A DNA stretch of 60,964 nt from Methylotenera sp. Its GTDB lineage: Bacteria; Pseudomonadota; Gammaproteobacteria; Burkholderiales; Methylophilaceae. The position numbers and the translations under genes are program-made. Below are positions 9,547 through 18,700 of this stretch, piece by piece; position 1 is the stretch's first letter, and each line of letters starts with the position of its first letter. The notes beneath the pieces are model-generated. The model saw only the letters and a program-made list of their open reading frames with translations. It made no database searches and had not been told where the DNA came from. The stretch spans positions 1 to 60,964 of the forward strand of contig JAURWJ010000151.1 of the NCBI GenBank assembly GCA_030655015.1. Direction: 5' to 3'.

Positions 9547-11067
9547 TTAAAAGAAGCCTAGTTTTTTAGGTGAGTAGCTCACTAACAAGTTTTTGGTTTG
9601 TTGGTAGTGGTCTAACATCATCTTGTGGGTTTCGCGGCCTAGGCCAGATTCCTTATAGCCACCGAACGCTGAGTGCGCTGGATAGGCGTGATAGCAGTTT
9701 GTCCACACGCGGCCGGCTTTGATGCCACGACCCATGCGATAAGCGCGGCTACCATCGCGTGTCCATACGCCAGAACCAAGGCCATACGGTGTATCGTTGG
9801 CAATGGCTAATGCTTCCGCTTCATCTTTAAACGTGGTGACTGCAAGCACTGGCCCAAAAATTTCTTCCTGGAAAATGCGCATTTTGTTATGGCCTTTGAA
9901 CAGCGTTGGCTGGATGTAATAGCCACCTTCTAAATCTCCAGCGAGAATTGAGCGTGAGCCGCCTGCAAGCAGTTGTGCGCCTTCTTGTTTACCGATGTCC
10001 AGATATGACTCAATTGTCGCCATTTGTACTTCAGAGGCTTGGGCGCCGATCATGGTTTCAGTGTCCAGCGGGTTGCCTTGCTTGATTGCCGCAACGCGCG
10101 GTAATACGCGCTCCATGAATTTATCATAGACTGATTCCTGAATCACAGCACGTGATGGGCATGAGCATACTTCACCTTGGTTAAAGGCAAACATCACCAG
10201 ACCTTCGACCGCTTTGTCAAAGAAGTCATCATCAGCATCGGCAATGTCTTCAAAGAAGATGTTAGGGGATTTTCCGCCTAATTCCAGTGTGGCTGGGATA
10301 AGGCTATTGGCTGCGGTTTGCGCAATAATGCGGCCTACAGCGGTAGAGCCGGTAAATGCGATTTTTGCAATACGTTTGCTGCTGGCTAGTGGCATGCCGA
10401 CTTCACGGCCTTGACCATTCACAATGTTCAGAACGCCAGCTGGCAAGATGTCGGCAATGAGTTCTGCCATAATCATAATGCTGATGGGTGTGGCTTCAGC
10501 CGGTTTCATCACCACGCAATTACCAGCACCAATCGCTGGAGCCAGTTTCCATGCAGCCATCAGCAATGGGAAGTTCCAAGGGATGATTTGACCAACAACG
10601 CCTAGTGGTTCATGAAAATGGTACGCAACGGTGGTTTCGTCTAATTCGCTCAGTGTGCCTTCTTGTGCGCGCAAGCAGCCAGCAAAATAACGGAAGTGGT
10701 CGATACATAATGGCACGTCCGCGTTCAATGTTTCACGGATAGGTTTGCCGTTATCTACGGTTTCTGCATAAGCCAATAACTCCAGATTCGCTTCTAATCT
10801 ATCGGCAATTTTAAGCAGCATGTTGGCGCGTTCTGCAACGGCAGTGCGGCCCCATTTGTCGGCAATCGCATGTGCCGCATCAAGCGCTAGTTCAATATCC
10901 TCCGCGCTGGAGCGGGCGGCTTTGGTGTAAACCTTACCTGTAATCGGTGTGATGACATCGAGGTAAACGCCTTTTACTGGCGGAACCCATTTGCCGCCGA
11001 TAAAGTTGTCGTAATGTGTTTTGTATTGAATTTTGGCGCCGGATTGGCCTGGAAAAGCATAGATCAT
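9547..11067 (-). CDS. NAD-dependent aldehyde dehydrogenase, ExaC/AldB type
   Basis: 506 residues. Catalytic Cys301 lies in FNQGEVCSC and the general base Glu262 in LELGGKSP. The substrate-binding IPWNFPLLM and the C-terminal [16 protein letters not shown] are also present. The EVCSCPSR variant around the nucleophile is typical of the ExaC/AldB branch, which oxidises acetaldehyde and other short aldehydes to acids. It is the last gene on the rnf/por strand, about 165 bp beyond the small Cys-rich gene, with AGGAAATAATT before the ATG. Co-regulation with PFOR/Rnf is plausible but not proven. Confidence 0.92.
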   Translation of the reverse strand: MIYAFPGQSGAKIQYKTHYDNFIGGKWVPPVKGVYLDVITPITGKVYTKAARSSAEDIELALDAAHAIADKWGRTAVAERANMLLKIADRLEANLELLAYAETVDNGKPIRETLNADVPLCIDHFRYFAGCLRAQEGTLSELDETTVAYHFHEPLGVVGQIIPWNFPLLMAAWKLAPAIGAGNCVVMKPAEATPISIMIMAELIADILPAGVLNIVNGQGREVGMPLASSKRIAKIAFTGSTAVGRIIAQTAANSLIPATLELGGKSPNIFFEDIADADDDFFDKAVEGLVMFAFNQGEVCSCPSRAVIQESVYDKFMERVLPRVAAIKQGNPLDTETMIGAQASEVQMATIESYLDIGKQEGAQLLAGGSRSILAGDLEGGYYIQPTLFKGHNKMRIFQEEIFGPVLAVTTFKDEAEALAIANDTPYGLGSGVWTRDGSRAYRMGRGIKAGRVWTNCYHAYPAHSAFGGYKESGLGRETHKMMLDHYQQTKNLLVSYSPKKLGFF

Positions 11068-11076
11068 AATTATTTC

Positions 11077-11238
11077 CTATTCATTAATAATGGTGATGTA
11101 AGGTAAAAAATTTAACGGTAAATATTGCGTGGTGTTAGATACCACTGATGTTGCTTGGCTGTTGCATTCATTGGCTCTGATAAATAGTGATTTAAGCTCC
11201 TTAAAAACGTAGATGGATTTTTTAGCGTTGTTATTCAT
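11077..11238 (-). CDS. Possible 53-residue protein between the Cys-rich gene and aldehyde dehydrogenase
   Basis: A 53-codon frame starts at an ATG that overlaps the end of the Cys-rich small gene by 8 bp and stops 9 bp before the aldehyde dehydrogenase ATG. It reads MNNNAKKSIYVFKELK at its start and ends FLPYITIINE. The fit between neighbours is suggestive, but there is no recognisable domain. A chance frame in AT-rich spacer is equally possible. Confidence 0.3.
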   Translation of the reverse strand: MNNNAKKSIYVFKELKSLFIRANECNSQATSVVSNTTQYLPLNFLPYITIINE

Positions 11239-11410
11239 GATGATCTGTCTCACAGTGACCAGAGCAATGGTTACCGCAGCCACCACAACCCATTTTGCGC
11301 GGTGGGCCAAATTCAGGGTGGCGACGCGCGAACAGATTGGCGATGGCTTCGACGAGAATCCAGCCCAGCATGAGTAGCAGTATTAAGCCGATGGCGATGA
11401 GGTAATTCAT
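11231..11410 (-). CDS. 59-residue Cys-rich single-span membrane protein at the end of the rnf genes (NqrM-like?)
   Basis: The ATG overlaps the rnfA stop (ATGA). Residues 3-24 are one membrane span (LIAIGLILLLMLGWILV). A short basic linker (ARRHPEFGPPRKM) leads to a Cys/His tail, GCGGCGNHCSGHCETDHH, with Cys at 42, 45, 49 and 53. The layout is that of NqrM (DUF539): a small protein with one N-terminal span and four C-terminal Cys, needed to mature the Fe site of Na+-NQR. RnfA and RnfE are homologues of the NQR subunits that hold that iron. By analogy this could deliver Fe to RnfA/RnfE, which is an inference from layout and position. FeoB-associated Cys-rich proteins are an alternative. Confidence 0.8.
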   Translation of the reverse strand: MNYLIAIGLILLLMLGWILVEAIANLFARRHPEFGPPRKMGCGGCGNHCSGHCETDHHE

Positions 11411-11994
11411 TCTCCAGCGCCTATGCCAGCAAAGCCCATGAATGCCAGCGATAGCAGGCCACCGACAATCAAGCTGATGGCGGTGCCTTGTACTAAGGTT
11501 GGCACGTTGGCAAGTTGCAGGCGTTCGCGTAAACCAGCCATCAGTACCAGCGCCAGTGTGAAGCCTATGCCGCCGCCAATGCTGTATGCCAGCGATTGCG
11601 TAAAGTTGTATTGCCGCGCGGTTTGAAACAGCGCCACGCCTAATACCGCGCAGTTGGTAGCGATTAAAGGTAGATAAATCCCTAACTGGCGAAATAGCAC
11701 GGGGAAATATTTTTTAACAAACATTTCAACCAGTTGCACCGTGCAGGCAATCACCGTGATAAAGGTAATCACGCTCAGAAACTCCAGATGAAAATGCACC
11801 AGCAGCAGGTTCATGAAGTAGGCCGAAATAGAAGCCACCATAATGACAAATGAGGTCGCGAGCCCCATTGGCAGTGCAGTTTCCAGCTTCTGCGACACGC
11901 CCAAGAACGGGCACATGCCGAGAAACATGGCGAGCACGAAGTTACCGGGAAGTATGGTCGTGAGCAGGATATTGGCGATGGTTTCGTTATTCAT
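11407..11994 (-). CDS. rnfA: Rnf electron transport complex subunit A
   Basis: 195 residues with about six membrane spans. The RnfA/NqrE signatures are visible: NFVLAMFLGMCPFLGVSQKLETA near residues 18-40 and LPLIATNCAVLGVALF near 108-123. The Cys in these two half-repeats hold the membrane iron centre between RnfA and RnfE. It overlaps rnfE (ATGA at 11991-11994) and the downstream Cys-rich gene (ATGA at 11407-11410), so the three are translationally coupled. Confidence 0.95.
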   Translation of the reverse strand: MNNETIANILLTTILPGNFVLAMFLGMCPFLGVSQKLETALPMGLATSFVIMVASISAYFMNLLLVHFHLEFLSVITFITVIACTVQLVEMFVKKYFPVLFRQLGIYLPLIATNCAVLGVALFQTARQYNFTQSLAYSIGGGIGFTLALVLMAGLRERLQLANVPTLVQGTAISLIVGGLLSLAFMGFAGIGAGE

Positions 11995-12638
11995 GCCTGC
12001 GCTCCTTTCAATGCTTGCTCGGCGTCGATTTTGCGTTGTTTATTGGCCTTGATGCCTGCGAACAGAATCAACCAACCAGCCAGTACAAAAAAACCACCGG
12101 GTGGCAGCGCCATGACCACCCAAGGTTGAAAGTGTGGCCCAAACAAGGCAACACCAAATAACTTACCCGCACCGAGAATCTCACGCACACCGCCGATTGC
12201 CAGTAAGCCCAGCGTGAAGCCCAAGCCCATGCCAATAGCATTGAGCGTAGCTGGCACAGGCGGGTTTCTGGCAGCATGTGCTTCGGCACGCCCGAGCAGA
12301 ATGCAGTTAGCGACAATGAGTTTGATGTAGGCGCCCAGCGCTTCATAAAGATCGAGACTAATGGCCTGAATGGCATAGTCCACCACCGTTACAAAGGTGG
12401 CGATAATGACAATGTAGCTGGCGATGCGCACTTCTTTGGGAATGGCGTGGCGCAGTATGGAGATCAGCATGCATGAAGCCACCAGTACGAAAGTCGTTGC
12501 CAGCCCCATCGAGATGGAGTTGACTGCAGAAACCGTGACCGCTAGCGTCGGGCACATGCCCAGTACCATCACAAAAATCGGGTTCTGTTTCCACAGGCCA
12601 TCCATGAATTCATCAAAATTAGAAATAGTGCTGTTCAT
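11991..12638 (-). CDS. rnfE: Rnf electron transport complex subunit E
   Basis: 215 residues, paralogue of RnfA with inverted topology. Motifs: NPIFVMVLGMCPTLAVT near 18-34 and IKLIVANCILLGRAEAHA near 105-122, each with the iron-binding Cys. RnfE forms the membrane core with RnfA and RnfD. The ribosome-binding site and start region (AGGGAGTAAATCATGA) are identical over 16 bases to those of rnfG, 0.7 kb upstream. Confidence 0.95.
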   Translation of the reverse strand: MNSTISNFDEFMDGLWKQNPIFVMVLGMCPTLAVTVSAVNSISMGLATTFVLVASCMLISILRHAIPKEVRIASYIVIIATFVTVVDYAIQAISLDLYEALGAYIKLIVANCILLGRAEAHAARNPPVPATLNAIGMGLGFTLGLLAIGGVREILGAGKLFGVALFGPHFQPWVVMALPPGGFFVLAGWLILFAGIKANKQRKIDAEQALKGAQA

Positions 12639-12648
12639 GATTTACTCC

Positions 12649-13317
12649 CTAATCGCTAGATGTGAGTTGCGAGATATGTGGCACTAATCTTGGCAGCAAG
12701 GTTTGGGCGGATTGGTTGATGCCGCGCCCGACTGCCTTGGACGTGACCGTTGCGCCAGTAATGGCATCGACTTCCCAAGCGTTAGCCTTGGTACCATGCT
12801 TTACGGTCTTGACTGCATTGGCCAAGGTTTTCATGTCTGAGGTCAGCGCAACATCCAATGCCACAAAGTTACGTAGAAAGTCTTGATCGACCAGAATTTT
12901 GTCGCCAATGCCCGGTGTTTCACGCATGGAAACCACACCCAAGCCTGTAATCACTTGCTTCTCGGGGTCATAGGCATAGAGCACGCGCACTTGGTCGGCA
13001 TAGCCGGCAGATGAGCCTTCGGCCGCGATACCTGTTAACTTGCCTGCCGCGTCATAGGCGGCGTAAAAGCGTATAGCTCCGGGTGGCGCGTCACGGTCAC
13101 CCGCTGGCGTGATGCCGTTAGGCAAGGCATCGTAGGCTTGCACACGCTTGGCGCCCGGCAGTACCTTGAATACTTGGCGTTCGAGTGCGATTTTCTTGTT
13201 GGCGTTGACGGCGTCCAATGTGCCTTCGTAAACGCCGACGATGATAATGCCGCAGATGCCAGCAACAAGCCCCAGTGCGCGAATGAGCGTGGTGCTGGAA
13301 ACGAATTGTGTCGTCAT
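12649..13317 (-). CDS. rnfG: Rnf electron transport complex subunit G
   Basis: 222 residues. One N-terminal membrane anchor (about 10-30) is followed by a periplasmic FMN-binding domain. The covalent flavin motif TGATVT is at 187-192, where the last Thr would carry FMN by phosphoester linkage. The flavin must be attached by an ApbE-type transferase, not present in the window. It overlaps the rnfD stop by ATGA. Confidence 0.95.
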   Translation of the reverse strand: MTTQFVSSTTLIRALGLVAGICGIIIVGVYEGTLDAVNANKKIALERQVFKVLPGAKRVQAYDALPNGITPAGDRDAPPGAIRFYAAYDAAGKLTGIAAEGSSAGYADQVRVLYAYDPEKQVITGLGVVSMRETPGIGDKILVDQDFLRNFVALDVALTSDMKTLANAVKTVKHGTKANAWEVDAITGATVTSKAVGRGINQSAQTLLPRLVPHISQLTSSD

Positions 13318-14363
13318 GATTTACTCCCTGCGCCATAACTGCGTGGCTGAGTAAATTTTTCTATGAGCGGACTGACGGCATTGCCAATCAGAATGGCATA
13401 CATCACGCCTTCTGTCAGGCCGCCAAAGTAGCGAATCATAATGGTCAGTACGCCGATCAATGCGCCGTAAATCCATATTCCTAGCGGTGTGACGGGCGAT
13501 GTCGCCATATCGGTTGCCATAAATACCGCGCCTAGCATCAGGCCGCCTGACAATAAAACTAACAGCGGTGATGGAAAGTGTGCCGGGTTGTATAGCTGAA
13601 ACGCCCAAGCCACCAGCGCGGCACTGCCTAATACTGCCACTGGAATTCTCCAGTCCATAAAGCGCCGCACCGCCAGATATGCGCCACATAATAAAATCAG
13701 GATGGCGGAGGTTTCCCCTGCCGAGGCGGTGACCGCGCCACTCAAAAAGTCATGTGCCGTGTAGGTAAAGTTTTCAAATTTCCAGCGCGCTAGTGGCGTG
13801 GCGCCGGTAAAGGCATCAATGCCAGCCGCCTTAATCCACGCGCTGTTGTCTGCTGGAATCATTAACGGCATGGTAAAGGTGGAAGGTGCAAACTCAGCGA
13901 ATCGTTGCGGCGCAAAGGCTGGAATGAACGAGGCAATGGTGGAAGGGAACGCCGCCTGTACAAAAGCGCGCCCGACCAATGCTGGGTTGAATGGGTTGTA
14001 GCCCAAGCCGCCAAACATAATCTTGCCTAATACCATGGCGGCAAAACCTGCCACTACCCCCATCCATAATGGGAAGTTTGGCGGCAAGGTCAATGCCAGC
14101 AAAATGCCGGTAATGGTGGCGCTCCAATCGCCAAGGGTATTGCCGTTGCCGGACTGTGAAGAAAAAACCCGCTCCACGGCTAGGCATGTAGCGGTTACGG
14201 CCAAGATCAGCACAGCGGAGGACAACCCATACTGCCAAACCGAAAAAAAACAAAGTGGTAGCAAAGCGAGCACCACGTTAAACATAATGGTTTCAACGGA
14301 ACGCGGCGCGTGGACGTGCGGTGCCGTACTAAGCTTTATTTGGTTAAGTTTTATCTGGCTCAT
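13314..14363 (-). CDS. rnfD: Rnf electron transport complex subunit D
   Basis: 349 residues, about ten membrane spans. The FMN-attachment motif FTGAT is at about 185-189, and the RnfD/NqrB core signature GGLGYNPFNPALVGRAF lies near residue 118-134. ATG at 14363 is chosen because it overlaps the rnfC stop as ATGA; the frame stays open further upstream inside rnfC, but that part does not look like RnfD. RnfD is the main ion-conducting subunit. Confidence 0.95.
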   Translation of the reverse strand: MSQIKLNQIKLSTAPHVHAPRSVETIMFNVVLALLPLCFFSVWQYGLSSAVLILAVTATCLAVERVFSSQSGNGNTLGDWSATITGILLALTLPPNFPLWMGVVAGFAAMVLGKIMFGGLGYNPFNPALVGRAFVQAAFPSTIASFIPAFAPQRFAEFAPSTFTMPLMIPADNSAWIKAAGIDAFTGATPLARWKFENFTYTAHDFLSGAVTASAGETSAILILLCGAYLAVRRFMDWRIPVAVLGSAALVAWAFQLYNPAHFPSPLLVLLSGGLMLGAVFMATDMATSPVTPLGIWIYGALIGVLTIMIRYFGGLTEGVMYAILIGNAVSPLIEKFTQPRSYGAGSKS

Positions 14364-15703
14364 GCGGCCTGCCTTTCGCGCACAACCTGCTTGGCGACAC
14401 GGAAATGTTGTACTAAGGGAATGTGTGACGGGCAGACGTAACTGCAACAGCCGCACTCAAAGCAACCCTCCAGATAATAGCTTTCTGCCATCACATCATA
14501 TTCGCGGCGCGCAGCCAGCATGCCCAGCATGGAGGGGTTTAGGCCTTTTGGACAAACATTGACGCACTCGCCGCACTTAATGCATGGATGCACATTCCCT
14601 TGTCTTGCCTCCATCGCGCTGCGGTTGAATACCAGTATGCCGGATACTGCCTTGGTGACAGGCACGTCTAGCGAGGCGATGGCATTGCCCATCATCGGCC
14701 CGCCGAGAATTACTTCTACCGATTCACGGGTGACACCAGCCTGTTGCAGTACAAAGCGTAATGGGGTGCCGATGGGAATTAGATAATTGCCAGGTTTGCT
14801 GATGGCTGGGCCGCTTACGGTGACCACGCGTTCAATCAAACCACGATGGTGTGGAATCAAACGCCCAAGCTCAGTTAGCGTGCCGACATTCTGCACGACA
14901 ACCCCCATTTGATATGGCCGCATACCAGCTGGTAGCTCACGACCCAGTAGCGCAGAAATAAGCATCGGCTCTGCGCCTTGTGGGTACTTGGTGCGAACTG
15001 CATGCACGCTGATTGTGCTGTCTTTCGGCAACGTTTTTTCGATGGCGGCGATAGCATCAGGCTTGTTGTCTTCTATCCCGATCATTGCGCGTGGTGCCCC
15101 GCAGGCTTTCATGGCTAGGCGAACTCCGGCAATCAAGTGTTGCGGCCATTCCAGCATCATGCGATGGTCTGCGGTTAGAAAAGGCTCGCACTCACAGCCA
15201 TTGACCAGCAAGTGCGTAATCGGATAATCCTTAGGTGCAGCCAGCTTGGCGTGGGTAGGGAATGCCGCACCCCCCAGCCCAACCATGCCAGAATCCTGCA
15301 CCATTTGGATGACCTGCTCTGAGGTTAACTGGTCTAAATCCGCTACGGGTTCGCTAAACAGAACTTCCTGCGTGGCCGATTCAAAGGCGCGGATAACAAT
15401 GGACTCCTGCCATGCACCGTTCATCGTCGGCCGCAGTTCAATGGCTTCCACGATGCCGCTGACAGGCGCATGATGCGGCACTGAAACATAACCGTCAGAC
15501 TCGGCGATAGGTTCACCGCGCAGCACCTCTTGCCCCACATGCACAATGGCTCTGGCAGATTTGCCAAGATGCTGTGCCAGCGGCACCACCAGACGCGGCG
15601 CAAATGGCATGCGCCGTATCGCCATTTGCGCGGTTTCCTTGTGCTGGAGCGGATGAACGCCGCGCGCGAAGCTAGGCTTGCGAAAAAAATCGAGTATTTT
15701 CAT
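14360..15703 (-). CDS. rnfC: Rnf electron transport complex subunit C
   Basis: 447 residues, the short RnfC form without the Ala/Lys-rich C-terminal extension of enterics. It is the cytosolic NADH/FMN subunit: a Complex1_51K-like core (VGLGGAAFPTHAKL near 148-161), then two 4Fe-4S motifs, CIKCGECVNVCP from residue 374 and CFECGCCSYVCP from 414. The start has a strong AGGAGG, and the gene begins 9 bp after the PFOR stop. Confidence 0.95.
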   Translation of the reverse strand: MKILDFFRKPSFARGVHPLQHKETAQMAIRRMPFAPRLVVPLAQHLGKSARAIVHVGQEVLRGEPIAESDGYVSVPHHAPVSGIVEAIELRPTMNGAWQESIVIRAFESATQEVLFSEPVADLDQLTSEQVIQMVQDSGMVGLGGAAFPTHAKLAAPKDYPITHLLVNGCECEPFLTADHRMMLEWPQHLIAGVRLAMKACGAPRAMIGIEDNKPDAIAAIEKTLPKDSTISVHAVRTKYPQGAEPMLISALLGRELPAGMRPYQMGVVVQNVGTLTELGRLIPHHRGLIERVVTVSGPAISKPGNYLIPIGTPLRFVLQQAGVTRESVEVILGGPMMGNAIASLDVPVTKAVSGILVFNRSAMEARQGNVHPCIKCGECVNVCPKGLNPSMLGMLAARREYDVMAESYYLEGCFECGCCSYVCPSHIPLVQHFRVAKQVVRERQAA

Positions 15704-15712
15704 CGCGCCCTC

Positions 15713-18700
15713 CTAGTGAAATTTCGCTGCTCTTGCGACTAACTTATCTAGTCCGGCCTCGCTCTGGTTCCAAGGTGTGCCCGGGTGTATGCAGCTCGCC
15801 GTACATTTCTCTGCCGCTTTGACGACATCGGAAAACTTGCCACCTTGAGGGTTAATAATGATGACTTTTTTCTGGTCGTTATAAGCGAATATTTTTGGAT
15901 TGATATTGATGCACTCATCGCAAGCCGTACACTCTGGGGTGTCTATCCATGCTGTCTCGTAACCATCAACTGACATCGCTGCCGCCGCCGCTAGAGGCAC
16001 GGCATTATTTGCAACGCTGTCACTTGCAGCACTGTCATTGATGGCTCCGCCACCAAAACTTGCCAAGCTGGCACTGAGTTTTTGGATAAGCTCATTACGC
16101 GCTTGATTGGCAATTTCTTCAGCGTTCACCGCAGGTCTATCCAGACCGCACAAACTCTTCAACTGATGCCAGAAGCTCAAGCGCTCTTCACATGAGTGCA
16201 CTACATCTTGCGTAACCAGTAGGCGAATCAAACGTTGCTTGGCATCCACGCCCCAAATAAATGGGAACTTGCCTTCACGTTCGTCTGCTGACAAAGGAAT
16301 AAAGTCGGCCAATTGCACCATGTCTTCATTCCATGTTTCTGGCGGCGCTTTCTTGAAGTGCTTGGCAAAGCGGCCTTCAGTCACGGCAAAGTCGGCAAAG
16401 GTCATTGGCAGTGTGAGTTTGGCTTCAGCGCCATTCTCATTCTTGTAGCTCAGGGTGTAAGTCGGCCAATCCTGATCCAGCGCTGGGTTGCCTTCCATGC
16501 TGGCACTTTCTGCATACGATGCGCCCAAGTCAGGGTCGTAGCGGAACAGCGGATAAGCGCGTGACTCTACTGCCAGCTTGGATTGTGCCACCGCCAAGTC
16601 ATCCGCCACACCATGTTCTGGTGGACATACCGCATACACATTGAATACGGCTGGGCGGCGGCTGTTGAGGCCGTCGATATAACCTTCCAGCAGATGTGTC
16701 ACGTTGGAAATCGCGCTTTGCAATACAAACGTAGAGCGATGTGCGAGGCCGATTAAGGCCATTTCCTTGCGGATTTCCTGCTTGCCTTGCGTGGTTTTGC
16801 CGAATGGCGACATGTCTGCCACCTGACCAATAAAGCCCGAGGTACAAGCTTGGCCGCCAGTGTTGGAATACACTTGCGTATCCACTACCAGCACCTTGAT
16901 GGGCGTGCCTGACATCATCATTCTGGATAGATTCTGGAAGCCAATGTCGTACATTGCGCCATCACCGCCAATCGCCACAATCGGTGGGCATAGCAGCCAT
17001 TCTTCTTCATTAAACTGACGCCAGTCGAAATGGGTGAGGAATCGGTCATGTACAACTGCATCATATAGTCCTGCAAGCTCCAGCTCTGCGGCACGCACCG
17101 CCTTGAAGCCATCCGCCATTTTTACCATGTGCCCCTCGAATACGCCCATGGCGACTGATGGCGAATCCTGGAATAAATTCGTTGTCCAAGGGAATGGATA
17201 CGGGTTGAATGGGAAGGTCGATGCCCATACTGAAGTGCAGCCGGTGGAGTTGACCACCGCCATGTCAGACCTAGGCTTGCCTTGTGCGCCAGCGGTATAA
17301 CATTGGCGTAAGTGGCGTAACTGCTCCAGCAATTGCGATACGCGGCGTAGCCAATCTGGGTCTAACGGCTGTGTAGCCTTGCCTTCGGTTAAATTCGCTG
17401 ACAATGACGCCAGCGTGATGTCGCCAGATGAAGCTTGCATGGCGCGCATTAAGCCTTCGGTATCAGCAAAATCCACTGACTCCGTTACTTTCATACGGAT
17501 GTGTTTTTCTAGCTGAACAATCAGCTCGTTTACTTTTTCCAGATGCGTTTTGACGCGTGGTTGCATCAAGGCCGATACGGTAGCGGTAAACAAGTGAATC
17601 GCTGTTTTTTCGCCACAGCCCAAACAGGCGCCATCGCCGCCCACCATAGAGCCATAGTTGTGCTTGTCCAGTAGCAAGGTTTCCAACGCGCCGATTTTTT
17701 CGTTCAAATCATCAATACGTGAAAATTCAGGCGCGGTGCTTGGTAATGCCGTCCAGAAATCCCACTCGTTACGCAGTTTTTCGGTTGATTCTTCGGTCTG
17801 TGTCACCATGTGCAATGCATCATCTTCACACACCGCCACGCAGATTTCGCAGCTCTTACAGGCATAAGGATTGATGGTGATAGAGAATAGACCGCCAGTG
17901 CCTTTGGCTTTCTTTTCCTTGTTGGAATAGTAAGGCTTGGTGATGGAGAATTGGAAATCGCCAATCACTGCACGGAATGCAGAAAACTCTGCCGTGAGCT
18001 TTTCGCGTTCATCTTCAGCGGCTTCAGCAAGTGTGGCGTTAATGGCTGAATCCAGCTGTTTTTGCACATTAGTTGCTTCACCATCTTGCTCAATCAGTGC
18101 GCGCAATTTCTTCTCAACTGTACGGCTGGCTTTACGCAAATAGCGTGTCGGGCGGGTGCGCTCGAGGTTGCTAATCGCCGTATTAAATACTTCTTGCACG
18201 GTGCTGACCAAGCCTGGAATTGCCATATCTGGGCATTCTGTGTAGCAATTGCCGCAAGCGGTACAGTTTTCAGCCACCCATGCTGGATGCTCAAAACGAA
18301 TTTGCGTCATGTCACGGTACACGCCAGTTGCCGCTGGAATGACGGATAAACCGATGAATGGGTCAGCCAGATTATCATTGCCTTGGCCGCTGATATAGAA
18401 ATTGCCGGTGCTTTCCCAAAACCGATGCACGTCAGCAATGCCGCCGTCACCTTCTGGCATGTGTTTCAGCATGATAGGCAGGCCAGCATCTTTAACCGCT
18501 AACGTGCGGCGGGTAGCGCCAACTTCTTGACCCGTGATTTCGATAATGCCGCTAAAGCCGCGACGCACAATGCGCAGGTTGTCATCCACCACGCGTTTGC
18601 CTTTAGAGCCGAACTTGGTTTGTAGCTGGTTTTCAATGGCGGCAAATAATTGCTCTTCAGTCAGCTTGGCGTTTTGCATCACTGGGCTGGCGGCAAAGAA

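Noticed and set aside
11239-11310. Longer version of the 53-codon frame, starting at 11310
   Set aside because: Those bases are better explained by the Cys-rich gene in another frame, which has the ATGA coupling to rnfA.
14023-14562. Open frame of 179 codons on the plus strand across the rnfC-rnfD junction
   Set aside because: Antisense to two confidently identified rnf genes; no recognisable protein.
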